Part shown: positions 27,498-36,461 of the stretch, in pieces
Position numbering within the stretch: the first letter of the stretch is position 1
Layout of the letters: each line of letters starts with the position of its first letter
Assembly (NCBI GenBank): GCA_023091735.1
Contig: JALKBU010000500.1
Location: 1 to 36,461 of the forward strand
Direction of reading: 5' to 3'
DNA: 36,461 nucleotides
From: Trichomonas tenax
Taxonomy: Eukaryota > Parabasalia > Trichomonadida > Trichomonadidae
Program-made: the position numbers and the translations under genes
Notes under the pieces: generated by a model
Database searches by the model: none
What the model was told of the DNA's origin: nothing
What the model saw: the letters and a program-made list of their open reading frames with translations, nothing else

Positions 27498-28268
27498 TCA
27501 TTTGGTTGGTTGACTATTAAATGTAATAGGTTGAGACATAAGAAGTATGTCAAATGAGTTTGAGTGCGCTCTTCTGGGGCACGGGGAGGTTCTAAGTCCC
27601 AAATGTGAACGAATTTCAAATTCGAACAAGGACTTTGCCCTTTTCAGTAATGCTTTGTCGATTGTCTTGTCATCATCCATCGGCGTGTACTCACCGCAGT
27701 AGTTCGTATTGCCGAATCTCTGAAAAAACCGCTTGTATCCGCCGTCCAGAATGAAAACATTCGGGAAGGATAACTTCGGGTAGTCGGACAAGTGTTCGTT
27801 CCTGTCCAAGTTCCTGAAAATCTGTGCCCAGGTTGGGCCACGATTCTGCGAGAACTCACAGTGGAAAACAACACATGTGTTTTGATCTTTGTATTTGTTA
27901 TAGATATCAAGGAGCTGCTTGTAGCGTGTAATGTTTTTTGCGCCTATGATATGACCACCAACGTATTCGTATGGATATCTGCAGTCGCATATGATTAATC
28001 TGTCGTAGGTGTACTTGATCTCACCGTCAAGGATCTTAACAAGAGCTTCCGGAGAGATCCTAGCAATCAGACCCGAGTTCTCCTGAACTGGGTTGTAATC
28101 TTCGATCTCTTCAGTTAAAAATGGATAATTATCGTCCTCAGAGTCATCGTCGAGCATAGGCCGCGGGAGGTCGAACTCTATCAGCTTTTCGGCCGCCACT
28201 ATCTGCTGAGAATGTGTGGCGCACAGATGATTAGGTGGCCACATTGAATTCTGATTCAATTCAGCCAT
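27498..28268 (-). CDS. CDC25-like dual-specificity phosphatase
   Basis: The 256-residue product starts at the ATG at 28268. Residues 1-65 are a low-complexity, acidic N-terminus (DDDSEDD). A rhodanese-fold catalytic domain follows: ARISPEALVKIL, YDRLIICDCRYPYEYVGGHI (near 88-107), then the signature HCEFSQNRGP with catalytic Cys137 and Arg143 (HCxxxxxR), then ILDGGYKRFF. The HCEFS and RGP residues are those of CDC25, which removes inhibitory phosphates from CDKs to drive entry into mitosis. The seven-residue loop separates it from sulfurtransferases such as the one at 16535. The N-terminal regulatory region is much shorter than in animals. The C-terminal tail is Ser/Pro/Arg rich, a possible regulatory site. 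The frame is intact. Confidence 0.85.
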   Translation of the reverse strand: MAELNQNSMWPPNHLCATHSQQIVAAEKLIEFDLPRPMLDDDSEDDNYPFLTEEIEDYNPVQENSGLIARISPEALVKILDGEIKYTYDRLIICDCRYPYEYVGGHIIGAKNITRYKQLLDIYNKYKDQNTCVVFHCEFSQNRGPTWAQIFRNLDRNEHLSDYPKLSFPNVFILDGGYKRFFQRFGNTNYCGEYTPMDDDKTIDKALLKRAKSLFEFEIRSHLGLRTSPCPRRAHSNSFDILLMSQPITFNSQPTK

Positions 28269-30640
28269 TCAAAAAAAGCACTCAAAAAATTATTATATGT
28301 CCAGCTCAACCTCTATTTTCATATTTTTAATTAAAATTAGCAAAACGATAAATATCGAAAAAAATAGAACAATGTTATTTGGTGATTATGGCCCCTTGGA
28401 TTGCAATATCGTTGTATTTTAGCTCATTTTTCGGGGCATTTATGACATGATAAAGTTTCCCTCTCAAAAAATTCATTTTATTTGATTTATGTTTTGTTTA
28501 TAACTTTACGAATATTTGATTAAATCGAAATTTAACAACTGTATCAGCGTGCGTAATTTCTATTCTTGCTATTTATATCATTTTTTGCGAAAATATTCCC
28601 AGTGAATTTAAAATAATTTTATGTTTATGCCGCTTGAATACAAATTTGAGTTTATGACAGAAATTCTGAGGCAGATTTGGTAGATATCTTTTATATTTAT
28701 GGATACGAGACAACTGGGGGTGGACAGGGATTTCTAATAGAGAAGTGGGTTAACCTACTTTTTCGAGCTCCAGATTTTGCCCTGAATTCATCAGATTTTG
28801 TTTATTTTGTTATTCCCTCCACGGATTGACAGAGAGCAACTGGAGAATTATAAATTTCGAAGATCATCGAATTAATGATTTGAAAAATGATTTTTTTCGA
28901 AAGTGATGAGATTTTTTGTTTATTTTCGAATATCCATGCATACCTAGTCCCAAATGGTAAATCTGCAATGAGCCAATCTCATGAAGAGGTATCGATTTCA
29001 ATGTTTTCATCAGTGTTTTTTTAAAAATTTAATTAAACAAGCTAGTTTAGGTACCATTAGATTGGAATAGATACAGGAAGTATACATATATGCATTATGC
29101 GTGATCTTTTCAATATTCGCATCGATCAAATTTTGTATTTTGAGGATTTTTGAATTTCTAACATATTAATTACTCATAAAACACCATGTGAACTTGTTGT
29201 ACATGATATTTTTGCCATTCTCGATTCAATAAGCCCCTAATATATAACCAAGGATATTATTTTACAAAGGCATAGGAGATGTTGAGAACAAATGTTTTGT
29301 GCGTGAACTCTTGTGTCATTACGTAAATGATGATTGGAAATTGGATAATATGTGAGATATCAATAACAAGAAGGCTACAAGATAATATACTTCAATCGCA
29401 GATGGTGAAAACTGATGTAAAGACGAATTTAAACAAAATATTTGAGGATCAATATCAATATGGGCCGAAATACGAAATTCAGTCATGCCCATGCTACAAA
29501 TGAAGAGGCTAATAACTGTGAATGTGATAACCTGCAAATTAAAATTACATCAAAATAATTGCGAATTAACAGTAATGGATGAAAAATTGAACAATGTCAT
29601 TGAACAGTTTGATCGAATCTATAACATCCAAAGATGATTTCAAGATTAAATTCTTAATAAAGCATTTTCAATTCATTCATCAGCTAGAAATTTGATCTGT
29701 ATTGTATCAAGACAATTGATTTGAGTTTATAAGATAGATATTTCACAATTTATCTTGTTGTCAAATTATGAAATCTCCAGCATAGCCTTGAAAATAACCG
29801 TTTTAATTGGATGCATTATCTACAAATATTTTGGTATGTTCATACTAGGAATTCGAAATATAGCCTGAGTGCAAAATATTTCTTTAAATTGATGAACCCA
29901 ACAAAATCGAATTTCTCAATTATGGTCTTTTTTTGAAGCTCGACGGTGAAATAATTGCATAGCTGTCAAATCCGAGCAAAAAGTGATATTCTCAATGCGC
30001 TTTGCTATAAAATACACTCGCACAAATTCTTTAAGCTATTAGAATCATAATCGCATGCTTTAAATTTCGTCTAAATCGTTTTGCGCAATGATACAAAATT
30101 GAATTATTTACACTCTTAAATTGAATGGTGCTCAATGCCCAATAAAAGTGACACCCCTTTTGGTCAAACCTATATCAGCAGAGATTTTGCTGTATTTATA
30201 AAGGTTTACTAATATTAAGGATGTTAAAATGGTTATTTTTGCGTAAAAACCGCACTTTTCCGGCTCCTCGTGCAGAGCGACAGCGAGGCGCTCAGATTGT
30301 TGGCAGGGGCATAGCCCATCTCAAACCCTCCCCAATAAGTTAAAAATAGTAATACAAAAGTAAATTAATAAATTAATTGTATTTAATGTAGCGCTGCTGC
30401 GTGCGCTTAAAGTATCTTGTTTTTTGTTGCCCTCAAAACTGATGTTTTACATGAGAAAAAGAAGCATAATACTATATCTCGAAATAGTGTAGGTTATAAA
30501 TGAATAATAAACAACTCGAAAGAAGGCAACATGAAGCAAAGTAGACTAGGAATGAAATTTCGCTTTCAAGATAAAAATATAGAGATCGATTTCCGAAACT
30601 AAGTTAAAAGTGGCATTTGTAATAGAACCATGCAGAAGAC
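28269..30640. other. Long non-coding stretch, 2.4 kb
   Basis: AT-rich DNA upstream of the CDC25 gene, whose promoter should lie next to 28268. No ORF with an ATG and coding character was found. A notably GC-rich patch occurs near 30250-30340 (CGGCTCCTCGTGCAGAGCG region), flanked by AT-rich sequence, of unknown origin. Confidence 0.45.
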
Positions 30641-31696
30641 AGTGTGCTTGGTTACAGCGGACATGTAGATATGGCATGTTACTGAAACTATTCGGTGATG
30701 TTAATTTTGTGAATCTTACAATGTGTAAATGGCTCTACAGAATGATACATAGGTAAAGGAAATCGAAAGAAAAGTAGAAATTAAGTTATTCTAAGGAGAT
30801 ATATTGAAAATATAAAAATGGTTTGTTTTTTGGACCAATGAGTATGCATATGGTTCAACATTTGCATTTAATAACCTAAAAATGTTCTACAAGAAGTTAG
30901 ATAGGACCGAAAATATCGATTTAATTGATTCGAAGAAAGAAACTGCACTTATTGTTGCTGCGCGAAGCGGAATTCACATTATTACAGAATTACTTTTAAA
31001 GAACGGAGCTTCACAAAGTATCGCCAATGGAAAAAAAAAACAAAGTCCAATCATGTACGCTGCTGAAAACAATTGCGTTGAAATTACGAAATTATTGTTA
31101 CAATATAACGCTAATATTTCATCGCGGGATATATTGCAATGACTCCCAATTTCTTTCTGCTGCTTACAAGATTGCGATAAGATCGTTTCAATGTTTATCA
31201 ATCAACACTCGAATCTTGAAGCACCAGATATATATGGAAAATCACCTCTACTCATAGATGCATATAATGATAGTGCAAAATCTGCTTCTTTACTTTTAGA
31301 ACAAAATATAAATATAGATCATGCTGATAAACGATCCTGGACTGCTATGTTCATTGTTGCTGCTAACAACACAGTAAAAAACGCTCAGATGCTCATCCAA
31401 AAAGGGGAAGATTTAGAAAGGACCGATAGATGGGGAACACAGCATTTATGGTTGCTTGTGTCAAGAATAGTCTCGATGTTATCGAGCTGCTGTTGAAGAA
31501 CAACGTAAATATCAATGCTAGAAATAATTCAGGGAAAACAGCTTTAAGGCTGACTGTAGACAATAACGTAATTAATGTTGTTGAACTCTTATTAAAAGCT
31601 GGCCCCAATAAATCGATCCAAGATGAGAATGGATGGACAGCTTTAGATTATGCATGAGATAATCATTTTACAAAACTCGAAAAGATTTTGGCTTAA
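30641..31696 (+). pseudogene. Broken ankyrin-repeat protein
   Basis: Several frames together give consecutive ankyrin repeats: relic GYSGHVDMACY near 30650-30685, then TALIVAARSGIHIITELLLKNGA and SPIMYAAENNCVEITKLLL from the ATG at 30882, then YGKSPLLIDAYNDSAKSASLLL, then TAFMVACVKNSLDVIELLL and TALRLTVDNNVINVVELLL. Frameshifts fall near 31130, 31170 and 31435. A TGA at 31655-31657 (possibly from CGA) stops the last repeat, after which the frame still reads DNHFTKLEKILA to a TAA at 31694. The region before 30882 carries more stops, so the 5' part is older or more damaged. Trichomonad genomes hold very large ankyrin families, with roles mostly unknown. This copy is non-functional as written. 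Confidence 0.7.
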
Positions 31697-32032
31697 TTCT
31701 CTTATGTTTATTTGTTTATTGTATTAAAATACCGCCATTTATAAAAACGACACGTAAACAAATTACACGACAAAATTTTAAAGTGATGGAAATTTTTAAT
31801 TAAAAGTCTCATTCATTTTTTTACAAAGAAAATCACGAAAACAAGATTTTTATTTTCTATTATATGTCTAAATAATAAATATGAAATAATACTGAGAATT
31901 TTGATGATATTTAGTGAAAAAATTTCAAATAAAGCAAAAATTTGCAGTGAAATGGGATGTGAAGGTCATAGATTGTGGTAAAATTCAACAAAATTATGGA
32001 AAAATTTTGGCCTCTAAAAGTGCGGCAGAATT
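31697..32032. other. Spacer before the DYRK-like kinase
   Basis: AT-rich, with the promoter of the kinase at the right edge (CTCTAAAAGTGCGGCAG just before the ATG, not a clear Inr). Nothing else was seen. Confidence 0.4.
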
Positions 32033-33115
32033 ATGATAAAGCGTCCTTTAACACTGAATCCTGTCCCACGGAAGCGCGGCGGACAGGAGAATTCTGAGGG
32101 AAACTTGATTATCCATGAAGGTGACACTGTTTCACCACGCAAAGGCGTTATTTATAAGTTTTTGGAATTATTAGGACAAGGAGTATTCGGATGTGTATAT
32201 GAGGCCGTGGAACTCTCAACTATGCAGCCTTGTGCGATTAAAGTGTCCGCAGACAACGATCAGTCTAAGGACTCTTCATACAGAGAAATTAATATATTTA
32301 GATGGATGAAACGCGAAAAGGACTGTCCATTTCAGTATGCGGCGAAGTATATTGACTCTTTTGAGTTAGGAAACCATATTTTCATTGTTATCGAAAAATT
32401 ATCTTTCACAACTTTGCAAATTATTGAAGGAAATCGTAACTTCGGATTTGCACTACCACAAATACAAAAAATTACACAACATATTGCAACATTTCTTCGC
32501 TTTTTACACTTCCACAAAGTTGTTCATGCAGATTTGAAATTAGAGAACATTATGTTCGGCTTGGACCATAAATATAAGGTCATTGACTTCGGTGGCTGCT
32601 TAGTCAATGAATATGATTACGGCTGCTTCTATATTCAATCGAGATTTTACAGAGCTCCAGAAGTAATTTTAAACAACTCGATTACACCAAAGATCGATGT
32701 TTGGTCTCTTGGATGCATCATTGCTGAATTTGCTTTGGGTCTTCCAATCTTTGCTGGCGAAGACGAACTTCATATGTTACACTTAATGGAAGTTCGATGT
32801 GGCAACATTCCGAAATGGATGAAGAATTCTTCACCTGTTTTCTCTAACTTCTTTAACCAGGATGGAACGTTGATTAAAAATAAACCAGTTTCAGATCCTT
32901 GTGGATTCCCATTAATAAATATTCAGTCAATTATCCACAACTATCCGCACTATGCTGACAATAGCAAGGCTGAAATTGAGACAGAAGAAAGAAATTTATT
33001 AATCGATCTTTTATCTGGAATGCTTGTTATGGATCCAAAGAAGCGTTTCTCTATTGAGGATGTCTGCAATCACCCATTCCTCAATGCAAGATTCTACAAC
33101 AGCGAATCGTGTTAA
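32033..33115 (+). CDS. DYRK-family protein kinase
   Basis: The 360-residue product has a full kinase domain. The Gly-loop is GQGVFG (48-53), Lys70 lies in AIK, Glu84 in REI, the catalytic loop is HADLKLEN with Asp167, and DFG is at 185-187. The activation segment YIQSRFYRAPE is followed by DVWSLGCIIAEFALG and then the CMGC insert. IQSRFYRAPE is characteristic of the DYRK family, which autophosphorylates the second Tyr of a YxY motif; here the motif reads C198-F-Y200, keeping only the second Tyr. HAD replaces the HCD usual in DYRKs (HRD in most kinases). A short N-terminus (1-40) is basic and lacks a full DH box. It probably phosphorylates Ser/Thr targets in growth or cell-cycle control. The frame is intact. 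Confidence 0.85.
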   Translation: MIKRPLTLNPVPRKRGGQENSEGNLIIHEGDTVSPRKGVIYKFLELLGQGVFGCVYEAVELSTMQPCAIKVSADNDQSKDSSYREINIFRWMKREKDCPFQYAAKYIDSFELGNHIFIVIEKLSFTTLQIIEGNRNFGFALPQIQKITQHIATFLRFLHFHKVVHADLKLENIMFGLDHKYKVIDFGGCLVNEYDYGCFYIQSRFYRAPEVILNNSITPKIDVWSLGCIIAEFALGLPIFAGEDELHMLHLMEVRCGNIPKWMKNSSPVFSNFFNQDGTLIKNKPVSDPCGFPLINIQSIIHNYPHYADNSKAEIETEERNLLIDLLSGMLVMDPKKRFSIEDVCNHPFLNARFYNSESC

Positions 33116-35058
33116 TGTTTCGTGATTTATATCATTATGCGCCATCTTTTCCATCAGGATTTGAATTACCGCAGATAAGATAAGAGATGGACTTTGAATT
33201 ATAGATTAATCATCCAGCCTTTGAATTTCACATTAATATCTGTGCTTTTATCGGGTTGGAATGATGTACGATATTAGGTATCCTATTTTACTGACCGCTG
33301 CATGCGTGGTCATTGATTATATTATGTTTTTATAAATTGAATAAAATTTACATGTGCTAAGGTTCTGTGTTTTTAGGAATAGCATCGATACGACCCAGAC
33401 ATATAAATATGAAGTTTTCGTAAATTTAATATTTTTCAAAGTTTTATAAAAATGATCGAAATACATGTAAATAGTTTAAACTAATTCAGTGTTATATGAG
33501 TATGTTATGAAAAACAAATATGATGGGTGTTCAAAATTAATTTATCAACATTTAAGAGGATATTAATGTGCAAATGGAACCAATGGATGTGATGATCCCT
33601 ATTCATATATGTAATTGAGGACAAGCGCCAATTTAGAAAAATCAAAACAAATTTATCCGTAGTCAACAGTTTACTGTTCATATGCTTTATGTAAAGACAA
33701 TATACATACATTATTTTGTTCGAACAATCTTCATTTCAATCAAAAATCGATTTAAGCGATTTCAATCTCATCAATTATATAATTAGCGAGATATTTACCA
33801 CGAGATTCTAATCATGCAGGATCTATGAGCGCTAAAGACATCGATCAAATATGATAAATTTGTGCTAATTGGATATTTTCTGGAGACAGAATTAATTTGT
33901 GAAGTTTTCAAAATTACGCTATCCAATAATTATTGTTCTACATGCGATATATACTCCAAATCTGAAATAAAAACTATGTGTCAATTCAAATTATCAAATC
34001 CCTATAAATCCCATGTTTTCCTATAGCACATACCATGCAGATAAGGAAAACTCGGCTTTTGGGCACCTGAGATAAAATTTGCGCGTACGCAATCAAAATA
34101 TAAATCAGTATCAAAATTTTGAAAAGTAAACAATAATTGTATGAATTTTGGACGATAGAATTATATGGTCATACAATTTTTTACCTGCTTTTTGTGTGAA
34201 AATAAGCCTTTGTTATCTTTCCAAACATAAGAAATTTTAAGCTCTACATGCAAAATTCATCTTACAAACATCAATTTACTGCATCTAGCATCAATTATTT
34301 TCAAATTATTTTTAATTTATAATTTTCCTCAAAAAATGGACCTAGATATCAAAGCCATAGTTAATCTCAATCAGAAATGATCGATAATGCTCATTAAAAT
34401 CAATTAATAAGAAATTCAAAATTCAATCAAAAATATCATCTTAAATATACAATTATCGCTCGAATATATTATAATACTCGATATACATCAAGCCCATGAA
34501 TTAATTTTCAACAATTTAATTTCATCCAATTTGTTATCGAATCAGAAAGTATATTGGATAAAACTATACCAATATTCATTCATATAATATTATGCAATCA
34601 TCAGCATCGCTCAATGATACTAAGCAATTTTTCGAATTAAATTTCGAAATGAAATACGATATTATTTTGATATGAATAAATCCGGATGAATATTGGTGTG
34701 AAGATATCACAGATTCGAAAGGATGCCTTTCAGTTTTCGATCTCTTTTTCCTTCAGTCGAAGATATAATATAATTGATATGGATATAATATCAGATATCA
34801 GTAGCAGCCTCCATTCCGATACGTCTTGTGACTCTGCGGAAGCTTAAGCAGCCTACACATTAGTCGTTAAACGAATTCTCCGCTAAAACCAAAAAAATTC
34901 AGCGAAGTCTATATAGGCTCTCACGTTTTTACACGAGGAAACAAAATAAAAACTAAAAAACAAAAAGCACAAAAATATTTGTCAAACGCCCAAAACCGTT
35001 ATTTTTAAAGAAAAATTGAATGGACCTATCCAAAATCAATTAATAAATAAAAATATTA
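33116..35058. other. Long AT-rich non-coding stretch
   Basis: It lies between the kinase stop and the Myb start. The short frames lack coding character. A GC-richer patch sits at about 34800-34930, just upstream of the Myb gene. No RNA gene was recognised. Confidence 0.45.
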
Positions 35059-35586
35059 ATGGCAGATGACCGTAACAGTGTAGGAGTTAAGCGTCGCCGC
35101 CTTTTTGGTCCGCAGGACGACAAGCGTCTGGAGCAGATCATCAGGGAGGAGGTATTCAGTGGTTGGAAGTCTGTCGCAAAATCTATGCCTGGTTTCACAG
35201 CGAAGCAGCTGAGAGACAGGTGGCATAACTACATATCGCCAAAGAACTCATTGGAACCTTGGAGCGTCGAAGAAGACAGAGTTATTGTTCAGAAAGTTAA
35301 ACAATTTGGAACAAAGTGGTCCCAGATATCGTCTTACCTTAATGGAAGGTCCGACAACTGCATAAAGAACAGATGGAATACGGTCTTGAAGGAAGATTGC
35401 GAGAATAACCCAGCAAAATATTTTGCCACAACACAGCCAATTATTGAGGAGCAGTCCGCATCCAGCTCCAACAGCGGTGAGGACTCTTCAACGAAAGATA
35501 AGGATTCTTCCCCAATCAATCAAGTGCTGTTGGACGAAAGATTCATCAAGCGATTCTTTCATACCTCAGGTGTGAAACCCAAATGA
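35059..35586 (+). CDS. R2R3-type Myb DNA-binding protein
   Basis: The 175-residue product has two Myb repeats. The first (about 12-58) has Trp36 and Trp55 in WKSVAKSMPGFTAKQLRDRW; its first helix has Phe15 in place of the first Trp. The second (about 66-109) has Trp68, Trp87 and Trp106 in PWSVEEDRVI and WSQISSYLNGRSDNCIKNRW. The second-repeat recognition helix SDNCIKNRW is the classic Myb type. Small two-repeat Mybs are the main known transcription factor family of trichomonads, where they bind promoter elements such as those of ap65-1; the target of this one is unknown. The tail (115-160) is Ser-rich and acidic, a possible activation or phosphorylation region. The basic KRRR near residue 11 may be a nuclear signal. 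Intact, ATG start. Confidence 0.85.
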   Translation: MADDRNSVGVKRRRLFGPQDDKRLEQIIREEVFSGWKSVAKSMPGFTAKQLRDRWHNYISPKNSLEPWSVEEDRVIVQKVKQFGTKWSQISSYLNGRSDNCIKNRWNTVLKEDCENNPAKYFATTQPIIEEQSASSSNSGEDSSTKDKDSSPINQVLLDERFIKRFFHTSGVKPK

Positions 35587-36461
35587 GTGCCCACATCGAG
35601 AATAATTCGATGAATCTATGGTTTTGCTCTTGGATTCTATTTCATTTTGCTCATTTTTTGTTTTGTTTATTAAGGATTGCTAACATAAAACTTTCATGTT
35701 TGTCGTACTAATGTTTGGCAAAATGATCTCCTTATTCGTTATCTGATGTTTTTTAGCATATTCATTGAATATTTAACCAAAAAATAGATATTAATGCATA
35801 ATTCTCATATGCAAAAATCCCACAACACAGTCTACTTCAATCCTAATAGTTAATTCATTGACAAACAATTCTTTTTGCTTTCGATGACAATCAAATCTTG
35901 ATCAATCATGTTATATAAGCTTTTCTTCAAATATATCAAAGACCATAACTTTTGATATTTGAATGCAATATTGTTCGAACTGTATATGCATGATAAAGTA
36001 AACAATGTTTTGAAATATTATTTTAAAGCATTCTTAGTATTAAATTTATGTTATATTCATATGCGAAATATTAATGCATATACACAATTTGGTCAATAAC
36101 ATGATTATACAGTTCATAAAAAATTTTTTTGATTAGATTATAAAAAAATTCTACGAGAGATTTCGATATGTCCTGTAGAGCTCAAACACGTTGATTTGAG
36201 TTTTCATATAAAATTTTTAATAATAACGAGATCTTTAATAAACAAACACTGATATGAATAAAATAACTAAACTCAACTTCTAAAATGAATAGTCTTCAAA
36301 ATGATTTTTCATCATTGAAAGTAGTAGAGTGAGGGGGTTACTTGTCATTCTATATATAGAGGATGTATTCCATCATATATATTTATATTGTAATTCCGAG
36401 CAACTAATTTTTAAGTTAATTTTTAAAATAATTTATTTTTTTATTTGTCTGAAATAATCTA
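35587..36461. other. AT-rich flank to window end
   Basis: No gene, RNA or clear repeat was seen downstream of the Myb gene to the end of the window. Confidence 0.45.

Noticed and set aside
29319..29537. 72-codon minus-strand hydrophobic frame
   Set aside because: It starts at TTG, with no Inr and no recognisable family; chance frame.
29595..29660. Short frame starting MDEKLNNVIEQF
   Set aside because: Only 20 codons, with no context or family.
34795..34930. Possible tRNA-like or structured RNA in the GC-richer patch before the Myb gene
   Set aside because: I could not fold a cloverleaf or find A/B box promoters by eye.

Overview
The window looks like nuclear DNA of a trichomonad protist, of Tritrichomonas or Trichomonas type; the species is not proven. 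The DNA is AT-rich and the genes are long, intron-free eukaryotic reading frames on both strands. At least two starts carry a trichomonad-style Inr (TCA-pyrimidine followed by T-rich) with a 5' leader of about 10 nt. The families fit: a leishmanolysin-like GP63 with a transmembrane segment and short Ser-rich tail, small R2R3 Myb, DYRK and CAMK-like kinases, ankyrin proteins, a YIF1 homologue, a dynein light intermediate chain, a prominin homologue, a Rap/Ral-GAP domain protein and a CDC25-like phosphatase.

Layout. 1-804: the 3' end of a D5-like primase/helicase (DUF5906 type) gene and a small unknown ORF. 1352-6143: three intact minus-strand genes (YIF1, dynein light intermediate chain, prominin-like). 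6144-9007: non-coding, with a 49-nt pyrimidine tract and a degenerate fold-back repeat. 9008-11509: an 833-residue helical protein of unknown function. 12531-15764: two decayed genes, a protein kinase and a GP63 metallopeptidase. 16535-16831: a single-domain rhodanese. 17297-20959: a 1220-residue protein with a C-terminal Rap/Ral-GAP domain. 22039-25484: a Maverick/Polinton-like virus-derived element. 25921-26762: a nearly palindromic fold-back element. 27498-28268: CDC25-like phosphatase. 30641-31696: ankyrin pseudogene. 32033-33115: DYRK-like kinase. 35059-35586: Myb protein.

The most notable object is the 3,446-bp element at 22039-25484. It has 241-bp terminal inverted repeats with one mismatch seen by eye, termini 5'-AG...CT-3', and a perfect 5-bp target duplication (CAGCT). 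These are Maverick/Polinton hallmarks at a fraction of the usual 15-20 kb. It holds no recognisable polymerase, integrase, ATPase, protease or major capsid gene. It carries an intact HNH endonuclease, a broken roughly 600-codon phage-tail-collar/fibre gene, and two small broken genes, one running into the terminal repeat. I interpret it as a non-autonomous Maverick derivative or satellite. About 430 bp to its right is a second element with perfect 305-bp inverted arms and an unusual offset 10-bp flanking duplication.

The housekeeping genes are long and intact, while the kinase, GP63, ankyrin and element genes carry several stops or frameshifts. The decay is therefore probably real, although several frameshifts lie in homopolymers and should be checked against reads. 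All positions were read by eye. Family assignments rest on motif recognition, with no database search.
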